The notes under the pieces: generated by a model
What the model was told of the DNA's origin: nothing
Seen by the model: only the letters and a program-made list of their open reading frames with translations
Database searches by the model: none
DNA from: Candidatus Omnitrophota bacterium
Lineage (GTDB): Bacteria; Omnitrophota; Gorgyraeia; Gygaellales; Profunditerraquicolaceae
Direction of reading: 5' to 3'
NCBI GenBank assembly: GCA_018814745.1
Contig: JAHIZC010000196.1
Coordinates: 1 to 10,385, forward strand
DNA: 10,385 bases
Program-made: the position numbers and the translations under genes
In this document: positions 1 through 6,105 of the stretch, one piece after another
Numbering within the stretch: position 1 is the stretch's first letter
How the letters are laid out: each line of letters begins with the position of its first letter

Positions 1-116
1 AGCAATCTCGGGATGGCGATGCTGTTTGAGCGATTTTTGCTAGAGCAAAAAGCGCAAGTTCAGCAGCCACCGAAATGCGAAAGATCATTGGCGTTTCCCG
101 CCAGACCATACAATAA
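1..116 (+). pseudogene. Possible remnant of a Fis/NtrC-type helix-turn-helix C-terminus
   Basis: Frame 1 at the left edge reads GMAMLFERFLLEQKAQ (13-60). Frame 3 at 54-116 reads SSAATEMRKIIGVSRQTIQ and then stops. Joined by a frame change near 54-60, these resemble the end of a sigma-54 activator or TyrR-type regulator: a helix with an FER-x-LL core, then an AA-x(5)-IGVSRQTI helix-turn-helix. Known family members continue with a tyrosine and KL-rich residues after the recognition helix. Here a stop intervenes, followed at once by a palindromic repeat. The resemblance is by eye over about 35 residues and the gene body lies outside the window, so this is a tentative call. Chance similarity is possible. 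Confidence 0.3.
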
Positions 117-157
117 TAGGCGGGATCCCGCCTGCGCTGAAATAGCTTAGCGGGAAA
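94..157. repeat. Nested palindromic repeat, GCGGGA/TCCCGC family, copy 1
   Basis: AGGCGGGATCCCGCCT at 118-133 is a perfect 16-base palindrome. TTTCCCGC at 94-101 is an exact inverted match of GCGGGAAA at 150-157, so the unit can fold with the palindrome inside or with TCCCGC (126-131) pairing to GCGGGA (150-155) across an 18-base loop. The second arrangement is shared with the insert inside tatD (CGGGATCCCG at 4684-4693, GCGGGA at 4716-4721), and both copies continue as an (A or C)AGAAA tail. This suggests a small dispersed palindromic element. It is not followed by a T-run, so it does not look like an ordinary intrinsic terminator. Confidence 0.5.
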
Positions 158-274
158 GAAATCGAACTGAGCGAAAAAGACCGACAGATTCGTTTGTTAT
201 GAGTAGTAACTACAGCAGGCGAAAGCAAGACCGAAAAGACCATTTTTGGGGCAGGATTCATTGTGTTACTTAGT

Positions 275-279
275 AGGAG
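275..279 (+). promoter_or_regulatory. Ribosome binding site of tmk
   Basis: AGGAG lies 9 bases before the GTG at 289. It supports that GTG as the tmk start rather than a downstream codon. In-frame stops lie just upstream. Confidence 0.7.
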
Positions 280-288
280 ATTATTAGC

Positions 289-903
289 GTGAGGGGGAAG
301 TTTATTACATTTGAGGGTTCAGAGGGGTGCGGCAAGAGTACGCAATCCCGGATGCTTTCTCGTTATCTAAAAGGCAGAGGGTGTAAAGTAGTCTATATCC
401 GCGAGCCGGGCGGAACTAAAATCAGCGAGAAGATTAGAGAGATTCTGCTTAATCCGAAGAATAAAAAGATCAGCGCTAATTGCGAGATGTTGCTTTATAT
501 GGCAGCAAGGGTACAAATCGTCGAGGAAGTGATTAGGCCGGCGTTGCTTGGTGGCAAGATTGTAATTTGCGATAGATTCCTGGATTCCACGGTAGTCTAC
601 CAGGGATTTGGCCTGGGGATAGATATTCAGCTGATTAAAAAAATGGGAATTTTTGCAACTGGCGGCTTGAAACCACATTTAACCATACTGTTGGATTTAC
701 CTGTTAGAGATGGTTTGAAAAAACGCGGATCCTCAAAGGATCGTATCGAGAGAAGGCCTTATTCCTATCATCTTCGCGTAAGAAAGGGATATTTAAAGTT
801 AGCAGCTCAAGAGACTAATAGGATAAAGGTGATAAAGGTTGAGAATAATAAAAACAAAACTCAGAACAAGATCAGGGAAGCGGTAGAGAAATATGTCTTT
901 TGA
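289..903 (+). CDS. tmk: Thymidylate kinase (dTMP kinase)
   Basis: Cytosolic enzyme that phosphorylates dTMP to dTDP with ATP, an essential step of dTTP synthesis. The 204-residue length is normal for the family. Visible motifs are the P-loop FEGSEGCGKST at 8-18, the substrate-binding REPGG at 38-42, the DRF signature at 95-97 followed by the YQG that closes the thymidine site (104-106), and a LID segment around 146-168 with DRIERR and a VRKGY end. Basic residues sit in the LID and not in the P-loop, as in type II (E. coli-like) enzymes. The start is a GTG backed by a good AGGAG site. The end overlaps holB by 11 bases, suggesting translational coupling. Pairing tmk with holB is common in bacteria. 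Confidence 0.95.
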   Translation: MRGKFITFEGSEGCGKSTQSRMLSRYLKGRGCKVVYIREPGGTKISEKIREILLNPKNKKISANCEMLLYMAARVQIVEEVIRPALLGGKIVICDRFLDSTVVYQGFGLGIDIQLIKKMGIFATGGLKPHLTILLDLPVRDGLKKRGSSKDRIERRPYSYHLRVRKGYLKLAAQETNRIKVIKVENNKNKTQNKIREAVEKYVF

Positions 904-1852
904 TGCTATAAAGGGCCAGGATAGGCCCGTCGAATTGCTAAAAGATTACATCAGGCAGTCTTCTTTAGGCGGAGGATATCTTTTTGTCGGACCGCAAGGA
1001 CTGGGGAAGAGGTTAATCGCTGTGACTTTAGCTAAAGCAGTTAATTGTCTGAATCAGACCTTGGATTCCTGCGATACCTGCGCATCCTGCGCAAAGATTG
1101 AAGCCGGACAGCATCCGGATGTACATATGATTGAAGCTTCGGGCAGTGAGATTAAGATAGAGCAGATCCGGGAGTTAAAGAAATATATCAGCTTAAAACC
1201 CTACGAAGGAAGAACCAATGTATTCATCATTGATAATGCCCATAATTTAAATGCCGAGAGTTCTAATGCTTTGCTTAAAATATTAGAGGAGCCACCCGGC
1301 AATAGCTTGATTATTCTGATAACCGATAAAACATCATTAATATTTAGTACTATAGTATCGCGATGCAAAATCTTAAAATTCTCCGGCCTTGCGAGATTAA
1401 AACTTAAAGCGATGCTAAAAAAAGATTACCGGATCAATGAGCAGCTGGCACATTTTCTGGCTTATTTCTCCGAGGGGAGAATCGGGTTTGCTCTTGAATT
1501 AAAGGATAAGGATATATTAGATAAGAAAAATAGGATTATCGATAGCTTTACGCAGTCGCAGAAGAGCCGGATGCCGAATATTGCGTTGCAGAATAGAGAA
1601 GAGGTAAAGGATCAACTTAATATCCTGGCAACCTGGTTTAGGGATATTTATCTGATAAAGACAGGTATGCCTTATTCGGAGGTAATAAATTTAGACCGTA
1701 AGGACGATCTCTTAAGGTTGATTCATCGGTTTTCTTTTTCCGAGCTAGACCGGATTTTTAATCTGCTTTCAGAGTCAGTATCTTATTTAGATCAGAATAT
1801 CAATGTTAGATTGATGCTGCATAACTTAGGAGCGCAATTATGGAAGGCGTGA
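893..1852 (+). CDS. holB: DNA polymerase III subunit delta-prime
   Basis: Clamp-loader subunit that helps open and load the sliding clamp during replication. The N-terminal AAA+ module carries a P-loop-like GPQGLGKR at 33-40, in which the usual Ser/Thr after Lys is Arg. A degenerate P-loop is common in delta-prime, which generally does not hydrolyse ATP. A zinc module has Cys at 52, 60, 63 and 66. A Walker-B-like stretch, VFIIDNAHNL (110-119), is followed by the NALLKILEEPP segment and the SRC arginine-finger motif at 156-158. The 319-residue length suits the family. A tau/gamma paralogue (dnaX) is the main alternative, but the degenerate P-loop and the tmk-ricT context favour holB. It overlaps tmk by 11 bases and ricT by 13. 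Confidence 0.93.
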   Translation: MSFDAIKGQDRPVELLKDYIRQSSLGGGYLFVGPQGLGKRLIAVTLAKAVNCLNQTLDSCDTCASCAKIEAGQHPDVHMIEASGSEIKIEQIRELKKYISLKPYEGRTNVFIIDNAHNLNAESSNALLKILEEPPGNSLIILITDKTSLIFSTIVSRCKILKFSGLARLKLKAMLKKDYRINEQLAHFLAYFSEGRIGFALELKDKDILDKKNRIIDSFTQSQKSRMPNIALQNREEVKDQLNILATWFRDIYLIKTGMPYSEVINLDRKDDLLRLIHRFSFSELDRIFNLLSESVSYLDQNINVRLMLHNLGAQLWKA

Positions 1853-2637
1853 TTTTAATCAAACTGAGGGATTCCGGGCAAACCTTTTTATATAATTCCC
1901 GTAACCTGGAAGTTAAAGACGGCGATTACGTGATTATTGAGTATGACCGTGGATTGGATTACGGAAAGGTAATCTCTCTTTCCGGAGAATCCTGTCCGCA
2001 TCGTAAAAATCCGAAAGAGCCGCTAAAGAAGGTCGTGCGTTTAGCCAGGAAGGAAGATCTCAAGCAGATAGAGGATAATCGGGTTAAAGCAAAAGAGGCG
2101 TTTAGTACCTGTAACAGAAAAATAGAAGAGCATAAACTAGGGATGAAACTGGTTGTGGCGGAGTATTCTTTTGACCGCAGTAAGATAATATTCTATTTTA
2201 CCGCAGAGGGCAGGGTGGATTTTCGTAATCTGGTGAAGGAGCTGGCTAAGATCTTCAAGGCAAGAATCGAATTGAGGCAGATCGGAGTTAGAGATGAGGC
2301 GAGATTCTTCGGCGGGTTCGGATCATGCGGAAGAGAGTTGTGTTGTGCTAAGTTCCTAAAGGATTTTGAGCCGGTTACGATCAAGATGGCAAAGGAAGAG
2401 GGGCTTCCTCTTAACCCGCCAAAAATATCCGGTTTATGCGGGAGATTGATGTGCTGTCTTTCCTTTGAATATGGGACCTATAAGATTTTATCCAAGGGGC
2501 TGCCCCGTGAAGGCGAGCATATAAGTACCCCCAAAGGTAAAGGCAGGGTTATTAATGTGAATGTTTTTAAGCGTACAGCTACCGTTGAGCTAGAGGATGG
2601 TGTCCAGATGGAGATGAACTATAAAGATGCGAAATAA
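1840..2637 (+). CDS. ricT: PSP1-domain regulatory iron-sulfur protein RicT (YaaT)
   Basis: Member of the PSP1/YaaT family. In Bacillus subtilis RicT forms a complex with RicA and RicF that carries iron-sulfur clusters and promotes RNase Y-dependent mRNA maturation and developmental phosphorelays. The diagnostic cysteine pairs are here: CGRELCC at 163-169 and CGRLMCC at 200-206. They are flanked by the family-typical FGGFGSCG and NPPKISGLCGRL stretches. The 265-residue length is normal. AGGAG at 1828-1832 lies 7 bases before the ATG, inside the end of holB. The holB-ricT order is widely conserved. RicA and RicF homologues are not in the window, so the role in this organism is open. The end overlaps metG by 11 bases. 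Confidence 0.9.
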   Translation: MEGVILIKLRDSGQTFLYNSRNLEVKDGDYVIIEYDRGLDYGKVISLSGESCPHRKNPKEPLKKVVRLARKEDLKQIEDNRVKAKEAFSTCNRKIEEHKLGMKLVVAEYSFDRSKIIFYFTAEGRVDFRNLVKELAKIFKARIELRQIGVRDEARFFGGFGSCGRELCCAKFLKDFEPVTIKMAKEEGLPLNPPKISGLCGRLMCCLSFEYGTYKILSKGLPREGEHISTPKGKGRVINVNVFKRTATVELEDGVQMEMNYKDAK

Positions 2638-4126
2638 ATTTTATATAACTACCCCTTTATATTATATCAATGCCTCTCCTCATATCGGGCATTCTTATAC
2701 TAATATAGCAGCTGATACTCTTGCGCGCTATATGAGAGGAGTAATCGGAGAGAAGAAGGTCTGGTTTTTAACCGGAACTGACGAACATGGCCAGAAGATA
2801 CAGCGTGCAGCGGAGGATGCGAAATTAACTCCTCAACAATTTAGCGATAAGATGGTCTTGCAGTTCAGGGATCTCTGGAAGAAGCTGGGTATCTCTTACA
2901 ACGATTTCATCCGCACCACCGAAGATAGGCACATAAAAATCGTTCGTAAGATTTTGGAGATATTGCATAAAAAGGGTGATATCTACCAGGATACATATCA
3001 GGGCTGGTATTGTACACCTTGTGAAACATTCTGGAATCAGTCGCAGATCAGCGAACAGCTATGCCCGGATTGCAAAAGGGGTCTGGAAAGGATATCAGAG
3101 AGCAATTATTTCTTTAAGTTATCGAAATATCAGGATTGGTTGATTAGGTATATTAATGATCATCCTGAGTTTATCAGGCCGGAAATTAGAAGAAATGAAG
3201 TTACCAGTTTCTTGAGGAATAATAAATTGAATGACCTTTGTATTTCACGCCCCAAGGAGCGGATGAGCTGGGGGATTCCTTTACCGTTTAGCCCCGCGCA
3301 CGTTACATACGTCTGGTTTGACGCATTGATTAATTATGTTAGTGCGGTAGGTGAATTTGATGCAAAGGATAAGTATAAATCAGAATGGTGGCCGGCAGAC
3401 TTGCATTTAATCGGAAAAGATATCTTAAGGCAGCATGCCATATATTGGCCGATTATTTTAAAGGCATTAGATATAGAGCCGCCAAAGTGTATATTTGCCC
3501 ATGGCTGGTGGATGATCAATGAGAGCAAGATGTCTAAATCACGCGGTAATGTAGTTTCTCCGTTAGATATGGCAGGGAAGTACGGGATCGATGTGTATAG
3601 ATATTTCCTTCTGCGCGATGTTCCTTTTGGCCTGGACGGAAATTTTTCCGAAGCTTCTCTGGTGAAGAGATTTAATAGCGACTTGGCAAATGATCTGGGT
3701 AATCTGGTGTACCGTACGCTTACAATGATCGAAAAATATTTTCAAAGTAAGATTCCCGGGGGAGGAGTTGCTATTAAAGTAGGAGAGGCAAAAGCGATAT
3801 CAGATAAAATAACCTCACTTGATGAAAAGATTTCCCTTAACCTATCTGCTTTAGGAGGTTTTAATTTTAGTCAGGCATTAGAGAGTATTTGGGAGTTGAT
3901 TAATATGGCAAATAAATATGTCGAGCAGACAAAACCCTGGAATCTGGCTAAAGAGAACAAAATAGATGAAATTAAGGATTTTATTTTAGTTCTTGTGGAT
4001 GTAATCAATAAAGTAGATGATCAGATCGCTGCATTTATACCTCAGACCGCTTCCTCGATAAAGGAACAGCTAGGCAAAGATGAAATCAAAAAGGGTAAAC
4101 CTTTATTTCCCCGTATTCAGACCTAA
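2627..4126 (+). CDS. metG: Methionyl-tRNA synthetase
   Basis: Class I synthetase that charges tRNA(Met), including the initiator tRNA, with methionine. The Rossmann-fold entry motif PHIGHSY (HIGH at 19-22) and the KMSKS loop at 301-305 are intact. The connective insert carries a zinc knuckle with Cys 129, 132, 146 and 149. TGTDEHGQK (about 49-57) and the WFDALINYV segment are typical. At 499 residues the protein ends after the anticodon-binding helical domain, and I see no appended EMAP/Trbp111-like tRNA-binding domain, so it is the short form. It starts inside the end of ricT and its TAA shares a base with the tatD ATG (TAATG). The metG-tatD pairing matches Bacillus metS-yabD. Confidence 0.95.
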   Translation: MRNKFYITTPLYYINASPHIGHSYTNIAADTLARYMRGVIGEKKVWFLTGTDEHGQKIQRAAEDAKLTPQQFSDKMVLQFRDLWKKLGISYNDFIRTTEDRHIKIVRKILEILHKKGDIYQDTYQGWYCTPCETFWNQSQISEQLCPDCKRGLERISESNYFFKLSKYQDWLIRYINDHPEFIRPEIRRNEVTSFLRNNKLNDLCISRPKERMSWGIPLPFSPAHVTYVWFDALINYVSAVGEFDAKDKYKSEWWPADLHLIGKDILRQHAIYWPIILKALDIEPPKCIFAHGWWMINESKMSKSRGNVVSPLDMAGKYGIDVYRYFLLRDVPFGLDGNFSEASLVKRFNSDLANDLGNLVYRTLTMIEKYFQSKIPGGGVAIKVGEAKAISDKITSLDEKISLNLSALGGFNFSQALESIWELINMANKYVEQTKPWNLAKENKIDEIKDFILVLVDVINKVDDQIAAFIPQTASSIKEQLGKDEIKKGKPLFPRIQT

Positions 4127-4950
4127 TGCTAATTGATACCCATTGCCATCTAGACTTCCCTGAATTTGATCGTGATAGGGAAGAGGTTATTCAACGTTCA
4201 AGGCAGGAGGGTATAGATTATATCGTAAATATCGGCTCAAGCCTCAAAGGCTCTGAACAATCCATAGAACTGGCCAAGAGATATGATTTTATCTATGCTA
4301 CTGTGGGGTTACATCCGCATGAAGCAGATCGCGCTGATCAGGCAATGCAGAATACTTTGAGCGATTTGGCTAAGCAGGATAAAGTAGTGGCAATAGGCGA
4401 AATAGGTTTAGATTATTTTAAGAATTATTCCAAGCCTGAAAATCAGAGGCCTTTATTTAAATCACTGTTAGGGTTAGCTAAAAGTCTTAATCTACCCGTT
4501 GTCATACATAACCGCGAGGCACAAAGTGATACTTTATCGATTTTAAAGGAGAATATGCCAATTAAGGCAGTGGTGCATTGTTTCTCCGGGGATGAAAAAT
4601 TTTTAAATCAATGCCTGGACTTAGGATTTTTTGTTTCCTTCACCTGTAATATTACTTATCCCGTTAAGCTATTAAATAGCGGACGGGATCCCGCAGGCAG
4701 AAATAAGATGATTCAGCGGGACAGAAAAGGCGTTGATTTAAAAGAATTAGTAAAACTTACACCTTTGAATAGACTTATGTTATAGACAGACGCACCTTTT
4801 TTGTCTCCTGAAGAACACAGGGGCAGGAGGAATGAACCGTTATACGTGAAATCGCTGGCGAATAAGATAGCTTCGATTAAAGGTATTTCTTTTGAGGAAG
4901 TCGCTAAAGTCACGACTGAGAACGCAAAGAATTTCTTTGGCTTAAAATGA
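4126..4950 (+). pseudogene. tatD: TatD-family metal-dependent hydrolase, interrupted by in-frame TAG and carrying an insert
   Basis: TatD proteins are TIM-barrel metal-dependent nucleases/hydrolases. Metal-site residues are present: H6 and H8 (DTHCHLD), E92 (GEIGLDYF), H128 (VIHNRE) and H151 (VVHCFSGD). Two lesions follow. Residues about 181-203, containing GRDPAGRNKMIQRDRK, are an insert of roughly 20 residues absent from family members I know; they are encoded by a palindromic repeat. Codon 220 (4783-4785) is TAG exactly where Glu of the conserved LMLETDAPFL is expected. Frame and family similarity continue through TDAPFLSPEEHRGRRNEP to TTENAKNFFGLK and a TGA at 4950 that overlaps the next ATG. 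Termination at 4785 would give 219 residues lacking the catalytic Asp (codon 222). A recent pseudogene, a base-call error or readthrough are all possible. The start is set by the TAATG coupling with metG. Confidence 0.85.
4666..4734. repeat. Palindromic in-frame insert within tatD, copy 2
   Basis: This stretch interrupts the usual TatD segment between NITYP and LKELVKLTP. It contains CGGGATCCCG at 4684-4693, a perfect palindrome. TCCCGC (4689-4694) can also pair with GCGGGA (4716-4721) across a 21-base loop, followed by CAGAAA. The leader copy has the same arrangement with an 18-base loop and an AAGAAA tail, and both loops contain GAAATA. The edges are approximate, judged from where family similarity stops and resumes. 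The insert keeps the reading frame, as known small palindromic elements inserted in genes (for example in Rickettsia) do. No relation to those elements is claimed. Confidence 0.5.
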
Positions 4951-6065
4951 ATTCTAAAGTTTCTATAATTAAATGTGAAAGTTATGATACTGCTTTGGTC
5001 CAGGATTCTGTTACAAGAGCAGTTGATTTAATCGGCGGGATATCGAATTTCATCAAACCGAGCAGTAAAGTATTGGTAAAGCCGAATCTTCTCATGGCTA
5101 AGGAACCCGAAGCAGGAATAGATACGCATCCGGAGGTTGTCCGGGCAGTAATCAAGCTGTTAAAAAAGATAAATTGCTCAATCTATCTGGGGGATGGTCC
5201 GTCTGTCTGGGGTAGCCAGATAGAAGATGTCGATAAAGTTTATGAGTTATCAGGGATGAAGAAAGTCTGTGAGGAGGAATCAGTTAATTTAGTCAAGTTT
5301 GATAAGAGGCGGATGAGAGAGGGATTTCCCTTAAGCACCTGGCTTGATCAGTGCGATTATGTGGTAAATTTGCCTAAGTTTAAAACGCATGACCTTACTC
5401 TTTTAACCGGGGCAATAAAAAATCTATACGGTTTGGTCACGGGAACTTTTAAGACCGAGCTGCATAAGAAATACTACGCCAGCAAGGACTTTTCTAAGAT
5501 TCTAGTGGATATTTTTCAAGAGATAAAACCCGCTTTGACTATTACTGACGGAATTGTCGCTATGGAGGGAGATGGACCGGCAACCGGAGGAAGATTACGC
5601 AATCCTAAATTATTGCTGGCGAGCAGTGACTGTGTTGCTTTAGATAGCATAATGGCGTTGATCATGGGTATTGAACCCGAAGCAGTATTAAGTACTAAAG
5701 AAGCAGCGAAGAGAGGTTTAGGGGCGGCGGATATTAATTCGATTACAGTCCTGGGAGAAAAATTAGAGGATGCAATCCAGGAGCCGTTTTTACTGCCTAC
5801 TACTTCGATCACGGCAAAAATACCCAGGCCGGTAATTAAACTTGCGATGAAACTGATCAAATATCATCCTTACATTGACCATAATAATTGCACGCGCTGT
5901 AATGCCTGTATAGAAGCCTGTCCGGCTAAAGTGATGAGTATGAAAAATAATCAGGTGGTAATTAATTATTCCGGATGCATTTCCTGTTTTTGCTGTCAGG
6001 AGGCCTGTCCTTCTGCAGCAATTAAGGTGAAAAAGAGCGTATTAGCCAGACTCATCGGCCTATAA
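4947..6065 (+). CDS. DUF362 protein with C-terminal two-[4Fe-4S] ferredoxin domain
   Basis: The first 300 or so residues match the DUF362 family: a VLVKPNLL motif near the N-terminus, THPEVVRAVIKLL, GDGPSVWG, the NLPKFKTHDLTLLTGAIKNLYG core, DGIVAMEGDGP, and SDCVALDS. The C-terminal 60 residues form a bacterial-type ferredoxin with two C-x2-C-x2-C-x3-C-P motifs, Cys 315/318/321/325 and Cys 344/347/350/354 (an extra Cys lies at 349), predicted to bind two [4Fe-4S] clusters. The reaction is not known for this family in general, but a cytosolic redox or electron-transfer role is reasonable. No signal peptide or membrane helix is seen. The ATG overlaps the tatD TGA (ATGA), so its translation may depend on ribosomes finishing tatD. 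Confidence 0.88.
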   Translation: MNSKVSIIKCESYDTALVQDSVTRAVDLIGGISNFIKPSSKVLVKPNLLMAKEPEAGIDTHPEVVRAVIKLLKKINCSIYLGDGPSVWGSQIEDVDKVYELSGMKKVCEEESVNLVKFDKRRMREGFPLSTWLDQCDYVVNLPKFKTHDLTLLTGAIKNLYGLVTGTFKTELHKKYYASKDFSKILVDIFQEIKPALTITDGIVAMEGDGPATGGRLRNPKLLLASSDCVALDSIMALIMGIEPEAVLSTKEAAKRGLGAADINSITVLGEKLEDAIQEPFLLPTTSITAKIPRPVIKLAMKLIKYHPYIDHNNCTRCNACIEACPAKVMSMKNNQVVINYSGCISCFCCQEACPSAAIKVKKSVLARLIGL

Positions 6066-6086
6066 TTCCAAACCCGCATTGGAATT
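6064..6086 (+). promoter_or_regulatory. Small hairpin in the DUF362-mtnA gap
   Basis: AATTCCAA at 6064-6071 and TTGGAATT at 6079-6086 form a perfect 8-base stem with a 7-base loop. It begins in the stop codon of the preceding gene and ends just before the mtnA ribosome binding site. It is AT-rich and lacks a downstream T-run, so it is a weak terminator candidate at best. An RNA-processing or stability site between two parts of the operon is an alternative. This is the largest gap between the operon's genes. Confidence 0.45.
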
Positions 6087-6090
6087 TAAG

Positions 6091-6096
6091 GGAGGG
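6091..6096 (+). promoter_or_regulatory. Ribosome binding site of mtnA, decides the start
   Basis: GGAGGG lies 9 bases before the ATG at 6106. It favours that ATG over an in-frame TTG at 6079, which would lie in the right arm of the hairpin and have no such site before it. Confidence 0.75.
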
Positions 6097-6105
6097 AGAA
6101 GAAAA

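Larger units (their letters stand above)
1..288. other. Leader region upstream of the operon, no intact gene
   Basis: No intact gene is visible on either strand. The left part, to about 116, has peptide-like stretches resembling a degraded DNA-binding domain (separate entry). The middle, 94-157, holds nested GC-rich inverted repeats (separate entry). The right part, 160-270, is purine-rich with short runs of AAGACC and reads as only very short open frames. A ribosome binding site for tmk closes the region at 275-279. I cannot point to a convincing promoter, although transcription of the operon probably starts here because the genes downstream are nearly gapless. Confidence 0.6.

Noticed and set aside
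88..114. Promoter-like TTGGCG and TACAAT pair upstream of tmk
   Set aside because: The -35 match is only four of six, the spacer is 15 bases, and it overlaps the repeat arms and the possible HTH remnant; too weak to list as a feature.
199..270. 22-codon frame starting at ATG 199 before tmk
   Set aside because: There is no ribosome binding site, no recognisable sequence and no hydrophobic or regulatory pattern such as a codon run, so a leader peptide is not supported.
893..1852. HolB with Arg in place of the P-loop Ser/Thr as a broken gene
   Set aside because: Delta-prime subunits commonly have a degenerate P-loop; the zinc cysteines and SRC motif are intact.
4783..4829. Pyrrolysine or other programmed amber recoding in tatD
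   Set aside because: TatD is not a known Pyl protein, the site corresponds to a conserved Glu rather than a special residue, the downstream stem is short, and alr uses TAG as a normal stop. It is kept only as a minor possibility in the TAG finding.
4713..4913. Minus-strand open frame opposite the end of tatD
   Set aside because: It lies wholly opposite tatD coding sequence, including the conserved tail after the TAG, and resembles no family; it is a shadow frame.
6079..6105. TTG start adding nine residues to MtnA
   Set aside because: The TTG lies in the right arm of a hairpin without a ribosome binding site, while the ATG at 6106 has GGAGGG 9 bases upstream and gives the usual N-terminus.
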